From Rugosimonospora africana (GTDB lineage: Bacteria; Actinomycetota; Actinomycetes; Mycobacteriales; Micromonosporaceae), in assembly GCF_016862975.1 (NCBI RefSeq), contig NZ_BONZ01000016.1, positions 1 through 64,000 of the forward strand: DNA of 64,000 bases, read 5' to 3'. Shown piece by piece: positions 8,147 through 16,838 of this stretch. The position numbers and the translations under genes are program-made. Numbering within the stretch: position 1 is the stretch's first letter; each line of letters begins with the position of its first letter. Below the pieces are notes generated by a model. It worked only from the letters and a program-made list of their open reading frames with translations, did not search any database and was not told the DNA's origin.

Positions 8147-8800
8147 ATGTCTGACATGGCTTCGTTCGTACCGGCCGGTGCCGATCTCGACGAGCTGCGC
8201 GCGGAGGCGCGCTCCTGTCGCGGCTGCGACCTGTTTCGGGACGCGACCCAGACAGTCTTCGGGAAGGGCAGCTCCCGGGCCAGAGTGGTGATGGTCGGCG
8301 AACAGCCCGGCGACGTGGAGGACCGGCGCGGTGAACCGTTCGTCGGGCCGGCCGGCGTGCTGCTGCGCCGCGCGGTGACCGATGTCGGGCTCAAGCCGAA
8401 GGATCTCTACATCACCAATGCCGTCAAGCACTTCAAGTTCCGGCAGGCGGCCACCGGCAAGCGGCGCATCCACCAGACCCCGGACCGGGTCGAGATCGTC
8501 GCCTGCCGCCCGTGGCTGCTCGCAGAGTTCGCCCAGCTGGCTCCGAACTTCGTGGTGGCGCTCGGCGCGACAGCCGGCCAGGCCCTGCTCGGCCCGTCCT
8601 TCCGGGTGACGAAGTCGCGCGGGGTACTGATGCCGTGGCCGGAGTCGGCGTACCACCCGGAGGACTACGCCCAGCCCGGCGGCGCCGCACAGGTGATGGC
8701 GACGCTGCATCCGTCGGCGATCCTGCGCGCGGATGACCGGGACGCGGCGTACGCGGGCTTCGTCAAGGACCTCAAGGTGGTGGCGGACGCCCTGGGGTGA
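8147..8800 (+). CDS. UdgX-type uracil-DNA binding protein (UDG superfamily)
   Basis: A 217-residue member of the uracil-DNA glycosylase superfamily. The active-site motif is GEQPGDVEDRRGEPFVGPAG (near residue 50), and the C-terminal HPS motif is ATLHPSAILR. Between them lies GKRRIHQTP near residue 105; in the known UdgX family this extra loop carries the His that becomes covalently bound to the abasic sugar, giving an uracil-trapping enzyme. An N-terminal cysteine pair (SCRGCDLF) fits the Fe-S cluster of family-4-like UDGs. Role: uracil surveillance in repair. The ATG at 8147 is preferred; a second at 8156 is possible. Confidence 0.9.
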   Translation: MSDMASFVPAGADLDELRAEARSCRGCDLFRDATQTVFGKGSSRARVVMVGEQPGDVEDRRGEPFVGPAGVLLRRAVTDVGLKPKDLYITNAVKHFKFRQAATGKRRIHQTPDRVEIVACRPWLLAEFAQLAPNFVVALGATAGQALLGPSFRVTKSRGVLMPWPESAYHPEDYAQPGGAAQVMATLHPSAILRADDRDAAYAGFVKDLKVVADALG

Positions 8801-8888
8801 CGGTCTTCGTCGAGTCCGGAGGTTTCGTCCGGTGCCCGGATCGGGAAGGCCACCCGGATGTGAACCGAGGAAAGGTGGTGCGCGGCAG

Positions 8889-9299
8889 ATGATGCACTAC
8901 GACAGCTATCCGGACGCTCGCGACCATTTCGCCGAGATACTGGACGCGGCCGAGCGTGGTCGAGTCGCTACGGTACGGCGTGACGAACGGGCCTCGGCCG
9001 TCGTGGACTCCGAACGCCTGCGGCGGCTCCTCGCGTCCGGTGAGCCGTCCCGGGCGGAGGTCTCCCGTGAGCCGGACGGATGGTCGGTACTGGTGCCGGC
9101 CGTACCGGCGGCGGCCGAGGGCGGCACGTTCGAGGAGGCGGTCGACGAGATGGTCGACGCGTTGCGCGAGTACGCCGAGGACTGGCAGCGGGATCCGGAC
9201 GCCATGGTGGAGCACGTGGACAACTGGGGCCTCGTCCAACTGGTCGGCCTGAGCGACGACGAGCAGCTGCGCGATTGGCTGGTGAGCACGGCGGGCTGA
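8889..9299 (+). CDS. Phd/YefM-like antitoxin domain protein, no toxin partner
   Basis: A 136-residue acidic protein. The first 50 residues (YDSYPDARDHFAEILDAAERGRVATVRRDERASAVVDSERL) fit the Phd/YefM DNA-binding antitoxin fold. The remainder, with EEAVDEMVDALREYAEDW, looks like a helical extension rather than a classic toxin-binding tail. Tandem ATGs (8889, 8892) follow a GAGGAAAGG site. Neither neighbour is a Doc, RelE or PIN toxin, so it may be a stand-alone regulator or an orphan antitoxin. Confidence 0.7.
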   Translation: MMHYDSYPDARDHFAEILDAAERGRVATVRRDERASAVVDSERLRRLLASGEPSRAEVSREPDGWSVLVPAVPAAAEGGTFEEAVDEMVDALREYAEDWQRDPDAMVEHVDNWGLVQLVGLSDDEQLRDWLVSTAG

Positions 9300-9332
9300 G
9301 CCCAGTGCCGCCATCTGACAGACTCGGTCGTC

Positions 9333-10475
9333 ATGGAGCAGCACCTGTACGAGCCCGTACACGAGGAGTTCCGGGAGTTGTGCCGGACCTTCCTGGCCCG
9401 CGAGGCCGTTCCGTACCACGCCTCCTGGGAAGAGGCCGGTCTGGTCGACCGTGCGGTCTGGCGTAAGGCCGGCGCCGCGGGGCTACTCGGCCTGGACGTC
9501 CCGGAGGAGTACGGCGGCGCCGGCCAGCGCGATTTCCGGTTCAACGCGGTGCTCGTCGAGGAGATCACCACGGCCGGTGCGACCGGACTGGGATTCGGCC
9601 TGCACAACGACATCGTGGCGCCCTACCTCACCGAGCTGACGACCGACGAGCAGCGCAAGCGCTGGCTGCCCGGGTTCTGCTCGGGAGAGACGATCACCGC
9701 GATCGCGATGTCCGAGCCGGGCGCCGGTTCCGACCTGGCCGCGGTGCGCACCTCCGCCGTACGCGACGGTTCCGACTACGTCCTCAATGGACAGAAGACC
9801 TTCATCACCAACGGCGAGCACGCGGATCTCGTGATCGTGGTCGCCCGTACCGAGCCCGACGCCGGCGCGCACGGACTGTCCCTGCTGGCCGTCGAGCGCG
9901 GTACGCCGGGCTTCGAGCGCGGGCGGCGGCTGGACAAGGTGGGGTTGAAGGCCAACGACACCGCGGAGCTGTTCTTCAACGACTGCCGGATACCGTCCAC
10001 CAACCTGATCGGTGTGGAGAACAAGGGCTTCTACCACCTGACCGCCAACCTGCCCCGGGAGCGGCTGAGCATCGCCGTCGCCGCGGTCGCCGGCGCCTCG
10101 CGGATCCTGGACGTCACCCTCGACTACGCCCGCACCCGCGAGGCGTTCGGCCGGCCGATCGGCACGTTCCAGCACAACCGGTTCCTGCTCGCCGAGCTGG
10201 CGACCGAGGTCACCATCGCCCGGACGTTCCTGAACCAGTGCGTGGCGGAATACAACGCGGGCCGGCTGACCGTCGCGGACGCGGCGATGGCGAAGTGGTG
10301 GACGACCGAGCTGCAGACCAAGGTCGCCGACCGGTGCGTGCAGCTGCACGGTGGGTACGGCTACATGAGGGAGTACCCGGTCGCCAAGGCGTGGCTGGAC
10401 AGCAGGGTACAGACCATCTACGGCGGTACGACCGAGATCATGAAGGAGATCATCGGCCGCTCGCTGGGTCTCTAG
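9333..10475 (+). CDS. acyl-CoA dehydrogenase (FadE20-like)
   Basis: A 380-residue flavoprotein of normal family length. Landmarks are AIAMSEPGAGSDLAAVRTSA (FAD/substrate contact), the GRPIGTFQHNRF segment, CVQLHGGYGYMREYPVAKAWLDSR, and YGGTTEIMKEIIGRSL with the expected catalytic Glu. It oxidises acyl-CoA to enoyl-CoA and passes electrons to ETF. In M. tuberculosis fadE20 lies in the same recA-lexA neighbourhood, which supports orthology. Its TAG stop overlaps the folD-like stop by four bases on the opposite strand. Confidence 0.92.
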   Translation: MEQHLYEPVHEEFRELCRTFLAREAVPYHASWEEAGLVDRAVWRKAGAAGLLGLDVPEEYGGAGQRDFRFNAVLVEEITTAGATGLGFGLHNDIVAPYLTELTTDEQRKRWLPGFCSGETITAIAMSEPGAGSDLAAVRTSAVRDGSDYVLNGQKTFITNGEHADLVIVVARTEPDAGAHGLSLLAVERGTPGFERGRRLDKVGLKANDTAELFFNDCRIPSTNLIGVENKGFYHLTANLPRERLSIAVAAVAGASRILDVTLDYARTREAFGRPIGTFQHNRFLLAELATEVTIARTFLNQCVAEYNAGRLTVADAAMAKWWTTELQTKVADRCVQLHGGYGYMREYPVAKAWLDSRVQTIYGGTTEIMKEIIGRSLGL

Positions 10476-11329
10476 CCCACCGATCGCATCGAGCGCCGCT
10501 CGGCCACGGTCACCACGTGGCTCATCAGCAGCATCGTGGTGACCGGGCCGACCCCGCCCGGTACCGGCGTGATCGCGCCCGCCACCTCGGCCACCGCGGC
10601 CGTGTCCACGTCGCCGACCAGCCCACCGTCCTGGGTCGCGTTGGTACCCACGTCGATGACCACCGCGCCGGGCTTCACATAGTCGGCGGTGACCATCCCG
10701 GCCCGGCCCACGGCGGCGACCAGGATGTCCGCCTCCCGTGCCACGGCCGGCAGGTCGGTGGTACGCGAGTGGCACACGGTGACCGTGGCGTTCTCGGCGA
10801 GAAGCATCAGCGCGGCCGGCTTGCCGACCACGTTGGAGCGGCCGATGACCACCGCGCGCCGGCCGGCCAGCGGGGTGCCCTCGTGCTTGAGGATGCGCAG
10901 CACCGCGGCGGCCGTCGCCGGTGCGAACGCGTCCGTCGACCCGGACGCGAGCAGGCCCAGCGACACCGGGTTGGCGCCGTCCACGTCGACCTCGGGCGGG
11001 ATCGCGCTGCCGATGTCCTCCAACCGCAGCCCGCCGGGCAGCGGGGTCTGGCACATGACGCCGTGGACGCTCGCGTCGGCGCCGGCCCGGCTCAGCGCCT
11101 GCCGGATCGTGCCGGCGTCCGCGTCGGTGGGCAGCTCGACGGTACTGGCCTCGATGCCCAGCTTCCCGGCGGCGCGGACCAGCGACCGTACGTACCACGC
11201 GGCGCCCTCGTCCCGCGTGGCCACCACGATGGCCAGCCCCGGTACGATCCCGGCCTCGCGCAGCGTGGCGACCCGGCCGGTCAGCTCGGCGCCCAGCTCC
11301 TGGGCGATCTTCTTTCCGTCGATCAGCAT
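10472..11329 (-). CDS. FolD-like methylene-tetrahydrofolate dehydrogenase lacking the catalytic lysine
   Basis: A 285-residue FolD homologue of normal length. The NADP site is intact (VVIGRSNVVGKPAALML), as are the Gln of CQTPLP, the Asp of DVDGANP and ITPVPGGVGPVTTMLL. In the helix that normally reads YVxxK, this protein has YVRSL: the general-base Lys (Lys54 in E. coli, Lys56 in human MTHFD) is Leu, encoded by CTG. The usual PCTP motif is also altered to FAPAT. In the known family this Lys is critical for the cyclohydrolase step. The gene is 13 bp downstream of a second cyclohydrolase-type gene, suggesting divided labour. ATG at 11329 fits the family N terminus. Confidence 0.88.
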   Translation of the reverse strand: MLIDGKKIAQELGAELTGRVATLREAGIVPGLAIVVATRDEGAAWYVRSLVRAAGKLGIEASTVELPTDADAGTIRQALSRAGADASVHGVMCQTPLPGGLRLEDIGSAIPPEVDVDGANPVSLGLLASGSTDAFAPATAAAVLRILKHEGTPLAGRRAVVIGRSNVVGKPAALMLLAENATVTVCHSRTTDLPAVAREADILVAAVGRAGMVTADYVKPGAVVIDVGTNATQDGGLVGDVDTAAVAEVAGAITPVPGGVGPVTTMLLMSHVVTVAERRSMRSVG

Positions 11330-11342
11330 GTTTCCCCGCTCG

Positions 11343-11966
11343 TCAGCCCGCGACGCCACGCCGGACGTTGCCCACGATCTCCCGGCCGAGGTCTCCGGCG
11401 GCCACGTGCGCGTCGAGTTCCCGGCGCAGCTCGGCGCGGACCGTCTCGTCCTTCAGCGCGGCCAGGTTGACCTCGACATTGATCGCGGCGGACTCCAGCG
11501 CGGACACCGCCAGCGACGCGGCCACTCCGACGTCGGAGAGCACGTTGCGGTTGGACCGGCCGGGCAGCGCGGCGGCCAGCTCGATGATCCGCGCGGCCAC
11601 TCCGGCCACCTGCAGCGGCGGCCGGGCGGCCTCGGCGGTGGCGGTCTGGATCGCGAGGCTGCGCGCCTTCTTCTCGTCGTCGGTCTGCTTGGCCAGGCCG
11701 TACGCGGCCATCACCGTGTCGAACGCGGCCTCGTCGGCCTCGGCCAGCTCCAGCGCGCGCAGGCGCAGCTTCCCAGCCTCGGCGCCGATCGGCCGCACGT
11801 ACGCCTCGTGTTCCGCGTATGCGCCTTTGCCCACGGTCAGGTTGACCACCATCTCGACCAGGGCGGCACCTGACGCGGCGGCGAGCGCGGCGGCCGCGCC
11901 GCCACCCGGTGTGGAGGCCGACGAGCCCAACCGCTCCAGCCAGTCTCCGAGCATGTCCTGCTGCAC
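11343..11966 (-). CDS. fchA: cyclodeaminase/cyclohydrolase family protein (FchA-like)
   Basis: A 207-residue all-helical protein matching the formiminotransferase-cyclodeaminase C-terminal family. The signature STPGGGAAAALAAASGAALVEMVVNLTVGK is at residues 16-46. Stand-alone members act as methenyl-tetrahydrofolate cyclohydrolases (FchA) or formimino-THF cyclodeaminases. It is the first gene of a two-gene operon with the FolD-like gene. Because that FolD lacks its cyclohydrolase lysine, the methenyl-THF cyclohydrolase role is the more likely one here. Confidence 0.85.
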   Translation of the reverse strand: MQQDMLGDWLERLGSSASTPGGGAAAALAAASGAALVEMVVNLTVGKGAYAEHEAYVRPIGAEAGKLRLRALELAEADEAAFDTVMAAYGLAKQTDDEKKARSLAIQTATAEAARPPLQVAGVAARIIELAAALPGRSNRNVLSDVGVAASLAVSALESAAINVEVNLAALKDETVRAELRRELDAHVAAGDLGREIVGNVRRGVAG

Positions 11967-12187
11967 GTTTAGGACAGTAGCAACGCGCGTGGACGCCGGA
12001 TGCCGCGCCCGTCCGATGGGCGCGCACCGTCCGGCCGGTCGGGTGGGCTGCTTCGGGCGCCTCCGCCGGCCGGGCCGACCTGTTCCGGGCGCCTCCGCCG
12101 GCTGGGGCGGACCGAGGATCCCCGGCGTGATCCGGGGCCGGGGTACCGTTGCTGGGCGGATGGGATCTCGTCGAGGGGGGTGGAATC

Positions 12188-12388
12188 GTGCGGCTCACCG
12201 ACTTCTGGGCGCGGCTGAACCAGGTCTTCGGGCCCGGGTACGCGACGAGCGTCGCTGCCGACCAGGTGCTGCCCCAACTGGGCGGGCGGACGATCCAGCA
12301 GGCACTGGCCGCCGGGGAGGAGACCGTGGTGGTCTGGCGGGCGGTCGTGGCGGCCTATCCGGAGCGCGTACCTCAATCGATCCGCTGA
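12188..12388 (+). CDS. DUF3046 family protein
   Basis: A 66-residue protein from a GTG that places the family start (V/M-RLTDFWARLNQVFGPGYA) correctly. The conserved middle is ADQVLPQLGGRTIQQALAAGEE and the tail VVWRAVVAAYPERVP. DUF3046 genes are routinely found just upstream of recA in actinobacteria (Rv2738c in M. tuberculosis), as here. Function is unknown. The DNA before it (about 12052-12106) holds two imperfect copies of a CGGGCGCCTCCGCCGGC motif. Confidence 0.88.
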   Translation: MRLTDFWARLNQVFGPGYATSVAADQVLPQLGGRTIQQALAAGEETVVVWRAVVAAYPERVPQSIR

Positions 12389-12411
12389 TTTCGGGGTGTC
12401 GCGTCATGCGT

Positions 12412-12425
12412 CGTACACCTGTACG
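12412..12425. promoter_or_regulatory. candidate LexA (SOS) box upstream of recA
   Basis: CGTACACCTGTACG is a perfect palindrome around a two-base centre with the layout of the Gram-positive LexA box (CGAAC-N4-GTTCG), differing by one symmetric base per half. A related degenerate site, CAAACATCTGTACG, overlaps the lexA promoter in this window, and a consensus box lies between lexA and its divergent neighbour. It is 84 bp before the recA GTG at 12509. Confidence 0.55.
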
Positions 12426-12429
12426 GGTA

Positions 12430-12456
12430 TCGTCCACAGCATGGCGCTTATCCACA
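12430..12456 (+). promoter_or_regulatory. two DnaA-box-like sites upstream of recA
   Basis: TTATCCACA (12448-12456) is an exact consensus DnaA box, and TCGTCCACA (12430-12438) is one or two bases from the actinobacterial form TTGTCCACA. They are in the same orientation 18 bp apart, immediately after the candidate LexA site. DnaA binding could couple recA expression to replication state, but two nine-base hits may be chance. Confidence 0.4.
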
Positions 12457-12568
12457 GGTCTCGGCCAGTCGGCTGTTTTCTGTCGGACCCAGCGCCTAGC
12501 GTGTCCGCGTGACCAAGAGTTCCTCGGCCAAGACATCGGCGAAAACCGCGAACGTAGGGGTGGCAGCG

Positions 12569-13621
<1,053 letters not shown>

Positions 13622-13623
13622 TC

Positions 13624-14520
13624 GTGCCGGGTAGGCGACGAGGAGCCCGTACGGGGCGGGGCTGGGATGCCGCCCCGCCCCGACCCCGCCGGGCTCCGGC
13701 CCGACCGGGTCCGGCCTCGCCCGAGGACTCCGGGTGGATCGTCTCTGACGAGCCACTGTGGACTCCAGACGAGGACGGCTACACCACGGCTCCAGAGAAA
13801 GACGGGGAGCCCGCGGCCGACGACTCCGGCGCTCCGGAGCGGAGCAGGCGAGCCCGTTACGGGCGCGACCGGTCCGGAGCACGGGGCGACCGGTCCGAGA
13901 CACAAAGCGACCGGTCCGAGACACAGAGCGATCGGTCCGGGCGCGATGGCGAGCGGAAGTCCGAACCCGCCCGCGACCCCGGCCAGGTCGCCCGCGACAT
14001 CTGCCTCCAGCAGTTGGCGGTCCGTCCGCGTACCCGCGCCGAACTCGCCGCCGTACTGCGCAAACGCGGCGTCGCCGATCAGGTCGCGGCCGAGGTTCTC
14101 GACCGGTACGACGAGGTCGGGCTCATCGACGACGCCGCGTTCGCCAAGGCATGGGTCGCCAGCCGGCACCACGGCAAGGGGCTGGCCCGCCGGGCACTCG
14201 CCAACGAGCTGAACAAGCGCGGCGTCGACAGTGAGCTGGTCGGGGCCGCGCTGGAAGAGATCGACCAGGACACCGAGGCGGCCACCGCCCGTGCCCTCGT
14301 CGACCGGAAGCTGCGCACGATGTCCACCGCGCCGCCCGAGGCCGTGTTCCGGCGACTCGTCGGCATGTTGGCTCGCAAGGGATACCCGCCGGGCCTGGCG
14401 ATCACCGCCGTCAAGGAGGCGCTGGCCGCCCGCGAAGACGAGGTGGGAGCGGTCTCCGACGTCGTCGATCCGGACGACCTTCCGGACCTGATCGGCGATT
14501 CGGACGATCCGATCCGGTGA
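13624..14520 (+). CDS. recX: RecX, regulatory protein for RecA, long N-terminal extension
   Basis: A 298-residue protein from a GTG two bases after recA, so the pair is one operon. The RecX repeat region occupies the C-terminal 165 residues (QVARDICLQQLAVRPRTRAEL...VLDRYDEVGLIDDAAFAKAW...KGLARRALANELNKRGVD). RecX caps and inhibits RecA filaments. The first 120 residues are a charged, low-complexity extension that includes a twice-repeated DRSETQS unit (13900-13935), so the protein is much longer than the usual 150-200 residues. The extension is probably disordered. Confidence 0.9.
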   Translation: MPGRRRGARTGRGWDAAPPRPRRAPARPGPASPEDSGWIVSDEPLWTPDEDGYTTAPEKDGEPAADDSGAPERSRRARYGRDRSGARGDRSETQSDRSETQSDRSGRDGERKSEPARDPGQVARDICLQQLAVRPRTRAELAAVLRKRGVADQVAAEVLDRYDEVGLIDDAAFAKAWVASRHHGKGLARRALANELNKRGVDSELVGAALEEIDQDTEAATARALVDRKLRTMSTAPPEAVFRRLVGMLARKGYPPGLAITAVKEALAAREDEVGAVSDVVDPDDLPDLIGDSDDPIR

Positions 14521-14562
14521 CCTGGGGTTCAGCCGAAATGACGATGCTCACGTTTCCCCAGG
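14521..14562 (+). terminator. stem-loop directly after recX
   Basis: CCTGGGG (14521-14527) pairs perfectly with CCCCAGG (14556-14562) across a 28-nt loop, beginning at the base after the recX stop. It could end the recA-recX transcript. The long loop and lack of a T-run make this tentative. Confidence 0.35.
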
Positions 14563-14905
14563 TAGGCGCTGCGTAGCAGTCTGTGCCGGCCGCTGCTCGA
14601 TCAGGTGTTCTTGACCGAACCGGTATCGGACACCTAGCCTCGGGTTACCAGAGGAGAACGTCCGACCATCGCGGCTAACCGCACAACATAGATCGCATAA
14701 CAGTACGGCATCATTTGGTCCTGTTTAGGGACCTAGCACTACCTTTCGTCGCGCACGGTCAATGCGCGACGACTTAGGCGTACCCGCTGTACGGCACCGT
14801 GGCCGTACGGCACCGTTGACCGCACCCGCGCATCGGACCTCTCCTCAACCGGGCAGCGTGCCTGGCTTCGCCGGAAGCCTGGTACGGGCGGGAAGGGAGG
14901 CGGCC
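14563..14905 (+). other. long leader region upstream of RNase Y with perfect inverted repeat
   Basis: This stretch has no gene. Its clearest structure is a perfect 10-bp inverted repeat, TCGTCGCGCA (14746-14755) and TGCGCGACGA (14763-14772), with a 7-nt loop, 133 bp before the RNase Y start. The region around 14640-14745 is noticeably more AT-rich than the surroundings and probably contains the promoter. The hairpin would lie in the 5' leader and could be an attenuator or autoregulatory cleavage site. Confidence 0.5.
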
Positions 14906-16687
14906 GTGACAGCCCTCGTCATGGTTCTCGTGGGCGTGGTCGTCGTCCTTGTCGCGCTCGTCGCTGTCGGGCTCGCCGCCGTCATGCGTGTCGTGCGTCC
15001 GCTGCGGTCCGACCCGCAGGGCACCGCGCAGCCGCAGGTCGACCCCGGGTTCGTCGCCGAACGGGACCGGCAGGAGCAGTCCCTGGCCGCGCTGCGGGAC
15101 GCCGCCGACGAGGCCAGCTCCGTGGCTGAGGAAGCGCGAGCGAAGGCCACCACGGCGCGCACCGAGCTGGCGGCCGCGAAAGCAGAGGCCAACGCGGCAC
15201 GTGCCGAGGCCAAGCGGGTACTGGCCGCAGCCCATACCGAGGCCGACACCATCCTGGAACGCGCGCACCGGCAGGCCGAGCAGGACGCCGAGCAGGCCCG
15301 GGTCACGGCCCGGCGCACCGGCGAGCGGGAAATCGCGATGCTCACCGCGACCACCCGGGAACAGTCCGCCGACGCCGAACGGCGCCAGCAACGCCTGGAC
15401 GAGCGCGAACGGCTGCTCGCCGAGGAGGCCGAGCGCCTGGCCGAGCGGGACCGGCGGATCAGCGCGGCGGAGGCGGAGCTGATCGAGCGAGAGACCGGCC
15501 TGACCACCCGGGAAAACGCGATCGTCGAGCTGGAGGATGACCGCCGCCGAGAGCTGGAGCGGGTGTCCGGACTGACTGCCGAGGTCGCGAAGACTGAGCT
15601 GATCGATACGATCGAATCGCAGGCCAAGCGCGAAGCGGCGCTGCTGGTCCGGGACATCGAGACCGATGCCAGGAACACGGCCGACCAGCGCGCTCGGCAC
15701 ATCGTGGTCGATGCCATCCAACGGGTGGCCAGCGAGCAGACCGCGGAGAGCGTGGTCAGCGTCCTGCACCTGCCGACCGACGAGATGAAGGGTCGGATCA
15801 TCGGCCGGGAGGGCCGCAACATCCGGGCGTTCGAGTCGGTGACCGGGGTCAACCTGATCATCGATGACACCCCCGAGGCGGTACTTCTGTCGTGCTTCGA
15901 TCCGGTACGACGGGAGATCGGCCGGCTGACCCTGGAGAAGCTGGTACTCGACGGGCGGATCCATCCGCACCGCATCGAGGAGGTCTTCGACCTGGCCAAG
16001 CACGAGGTGGAGCGGCTGTGCCTGCGGGCGGCCGAGGACGCCCTGGTCGAGGTCGGCATCACCGACCTGCACCCGGAGCTGATCACCCTGCTGGGCCGGC
16101 TCCGGTACCGCACAAGCTACGGACAGAACGTTCTCAAGCACCTCGTAGAGACCGCTCACATCGCCGGGATCATGGCCTCCGAGCTGCGGCTGGACGCTCC
16201 GGTGATCAAGCGTTGCGCGTTCCTGCACGACATCGGCAAGGCGCTCACCCACGAGGTCGAGGGCAGTCACGCGCTCATCGGCGCCGACCTCGCCCGCAAG
16301 TACGGCGAGGCGGAAGAGGTGGTGCACGCGATCGAGGCGCACCACAACGAGGTACCGCCGCAGACCATCGAGGCCGTGCTGACCCAGGCATCGGACGCCT
16401 GCTCCGGCGGCCGGCCGGGCGCGCGGCGGGAAAGCCTGGAGGCGTACGTCAAGCGGCTGGAGCGGATCGAGGAGATCGCCGGCGGCAAGCAGGGCGTGGA
16501 GAAGGTCTTCGCGATGCAGGCCGGCCGGGAGATCCGGGTCATGGTCAAGCCGGACGACGTGGACGACATCGCCGCGGCGGTGCTGGCCCGGGACGTGGCC
16601 AAGCAGATCGAGGAGGAGCTGACCTACCCGGGTCAGATCCGGGTGACGGTCGTGCGCGAGTCGAGGGTCACCGAGATCGCCCGCTGA
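14906..16687 (+). CDS. rny: ribonuclease Y
   Basis: A 593-residue protein from the GTG at 14906, which has GGGAAGGGAGG just upstream. Order: N-terminal membrane helix ([21 protein letters not shown]), about 230 residues of Ala/Glu/Arg-rich coiled coil, a KH domain ([28 protein letters not shown]), then an HD domain with metal-binding HD in [24 protein letters not shown]. RNase Y initiates mRNA decay at the membrane. The usual ADAISAARPGAR motif reads [12 protein letters not shown] here. miaB follows closely. Confidence 0.95.
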   Translation: MTALVMVLVGVVVVLVALVAVGLAAVMRVVRPLRSDPQGTAQPQVDPGFVAERDRQEQSLAALRDAADEASSVAEEARAKATTARTELAAAKAEANAARAEAKRVLAAAHTEADTILERAHRQAEQDAEQARVTARRTGEREIAMLTATTREQSADAERRQQRLDERERLLAEEAERLAERDRRISAAEAELIERETGLTTRENAIVELEDDRRRELERVSGLTAEVAKTELIDTIESQAKREAALLVRDIETDARNTADQRARHIVVDAIQRVASEQTAESVVSVLHLPTDEMKGRIIGREGRNIRAFESVTGVNLIIDDTPEAVLLSCFDPVRREIGRLTLEKLVLDGRIHPHRIEEVFDLAKHEVERLCLRAAEDALVEVGITDLHPELITLLGRLRYRTSYGQNVLKHLVETAHIAGIMASELRLDAPVIKRCAFLHDIGKALTHEVEGSHALIGADLARKYGEAEEVVHAIEAHHNEVPPQTIEAVLTQASDACSGGRPGARRESLEAYVKRLERIEEIAGGKQGVEKVFAMQAGREIRVMVKPDDVDDIAAAVLARDVAKQIEEELTYPGQIRVTVVRESRVTEIAR

Positions 16688-16703
16688 CGCGATGAACGTC
16701 TTT

Positions 16704-16830
16704 GCCGGCTACCTTCGGGGAGCGCAGCCGGAGCCGGGGTGTGGCGGAGGCGAGCCCTCCGCCGGCTACCTTCGGGGAGCGCAGCCGGAGCCGGGGTGTG
16801 GCGGAGGTGAGCACCCCGCCGGCTACTCTG
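16704..16830. repeat. 57-bp tandem repeat before miaB, in frame
   Basis: Two near-identical 57-bp units (16704-16760 and 16761-16817) are followed by a short third start (16818-16830). The period is a multiple of three, and the array is an open frame contiguous with miaB, encoding a 19-residue repeat that starts [17 protein letters not shown]. It lies before the preferred miaB ATG, so it is probably untranslated, but it could be read as an N-terminal extension from the ATG at 16692. Confidence 0.85.
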
Positions 16831-16838
16831 GGTGGTCG

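Noticed and set aside
12509-12568. GTG at 12509 as the recA start
   Set aside because: It adds a Ser/Thr/Lys-rich 20-residue extension not seen in relatives and lacks a ribosome site; the ATG at 12569 has one. It cannot be fully excluded as a leaderless start.
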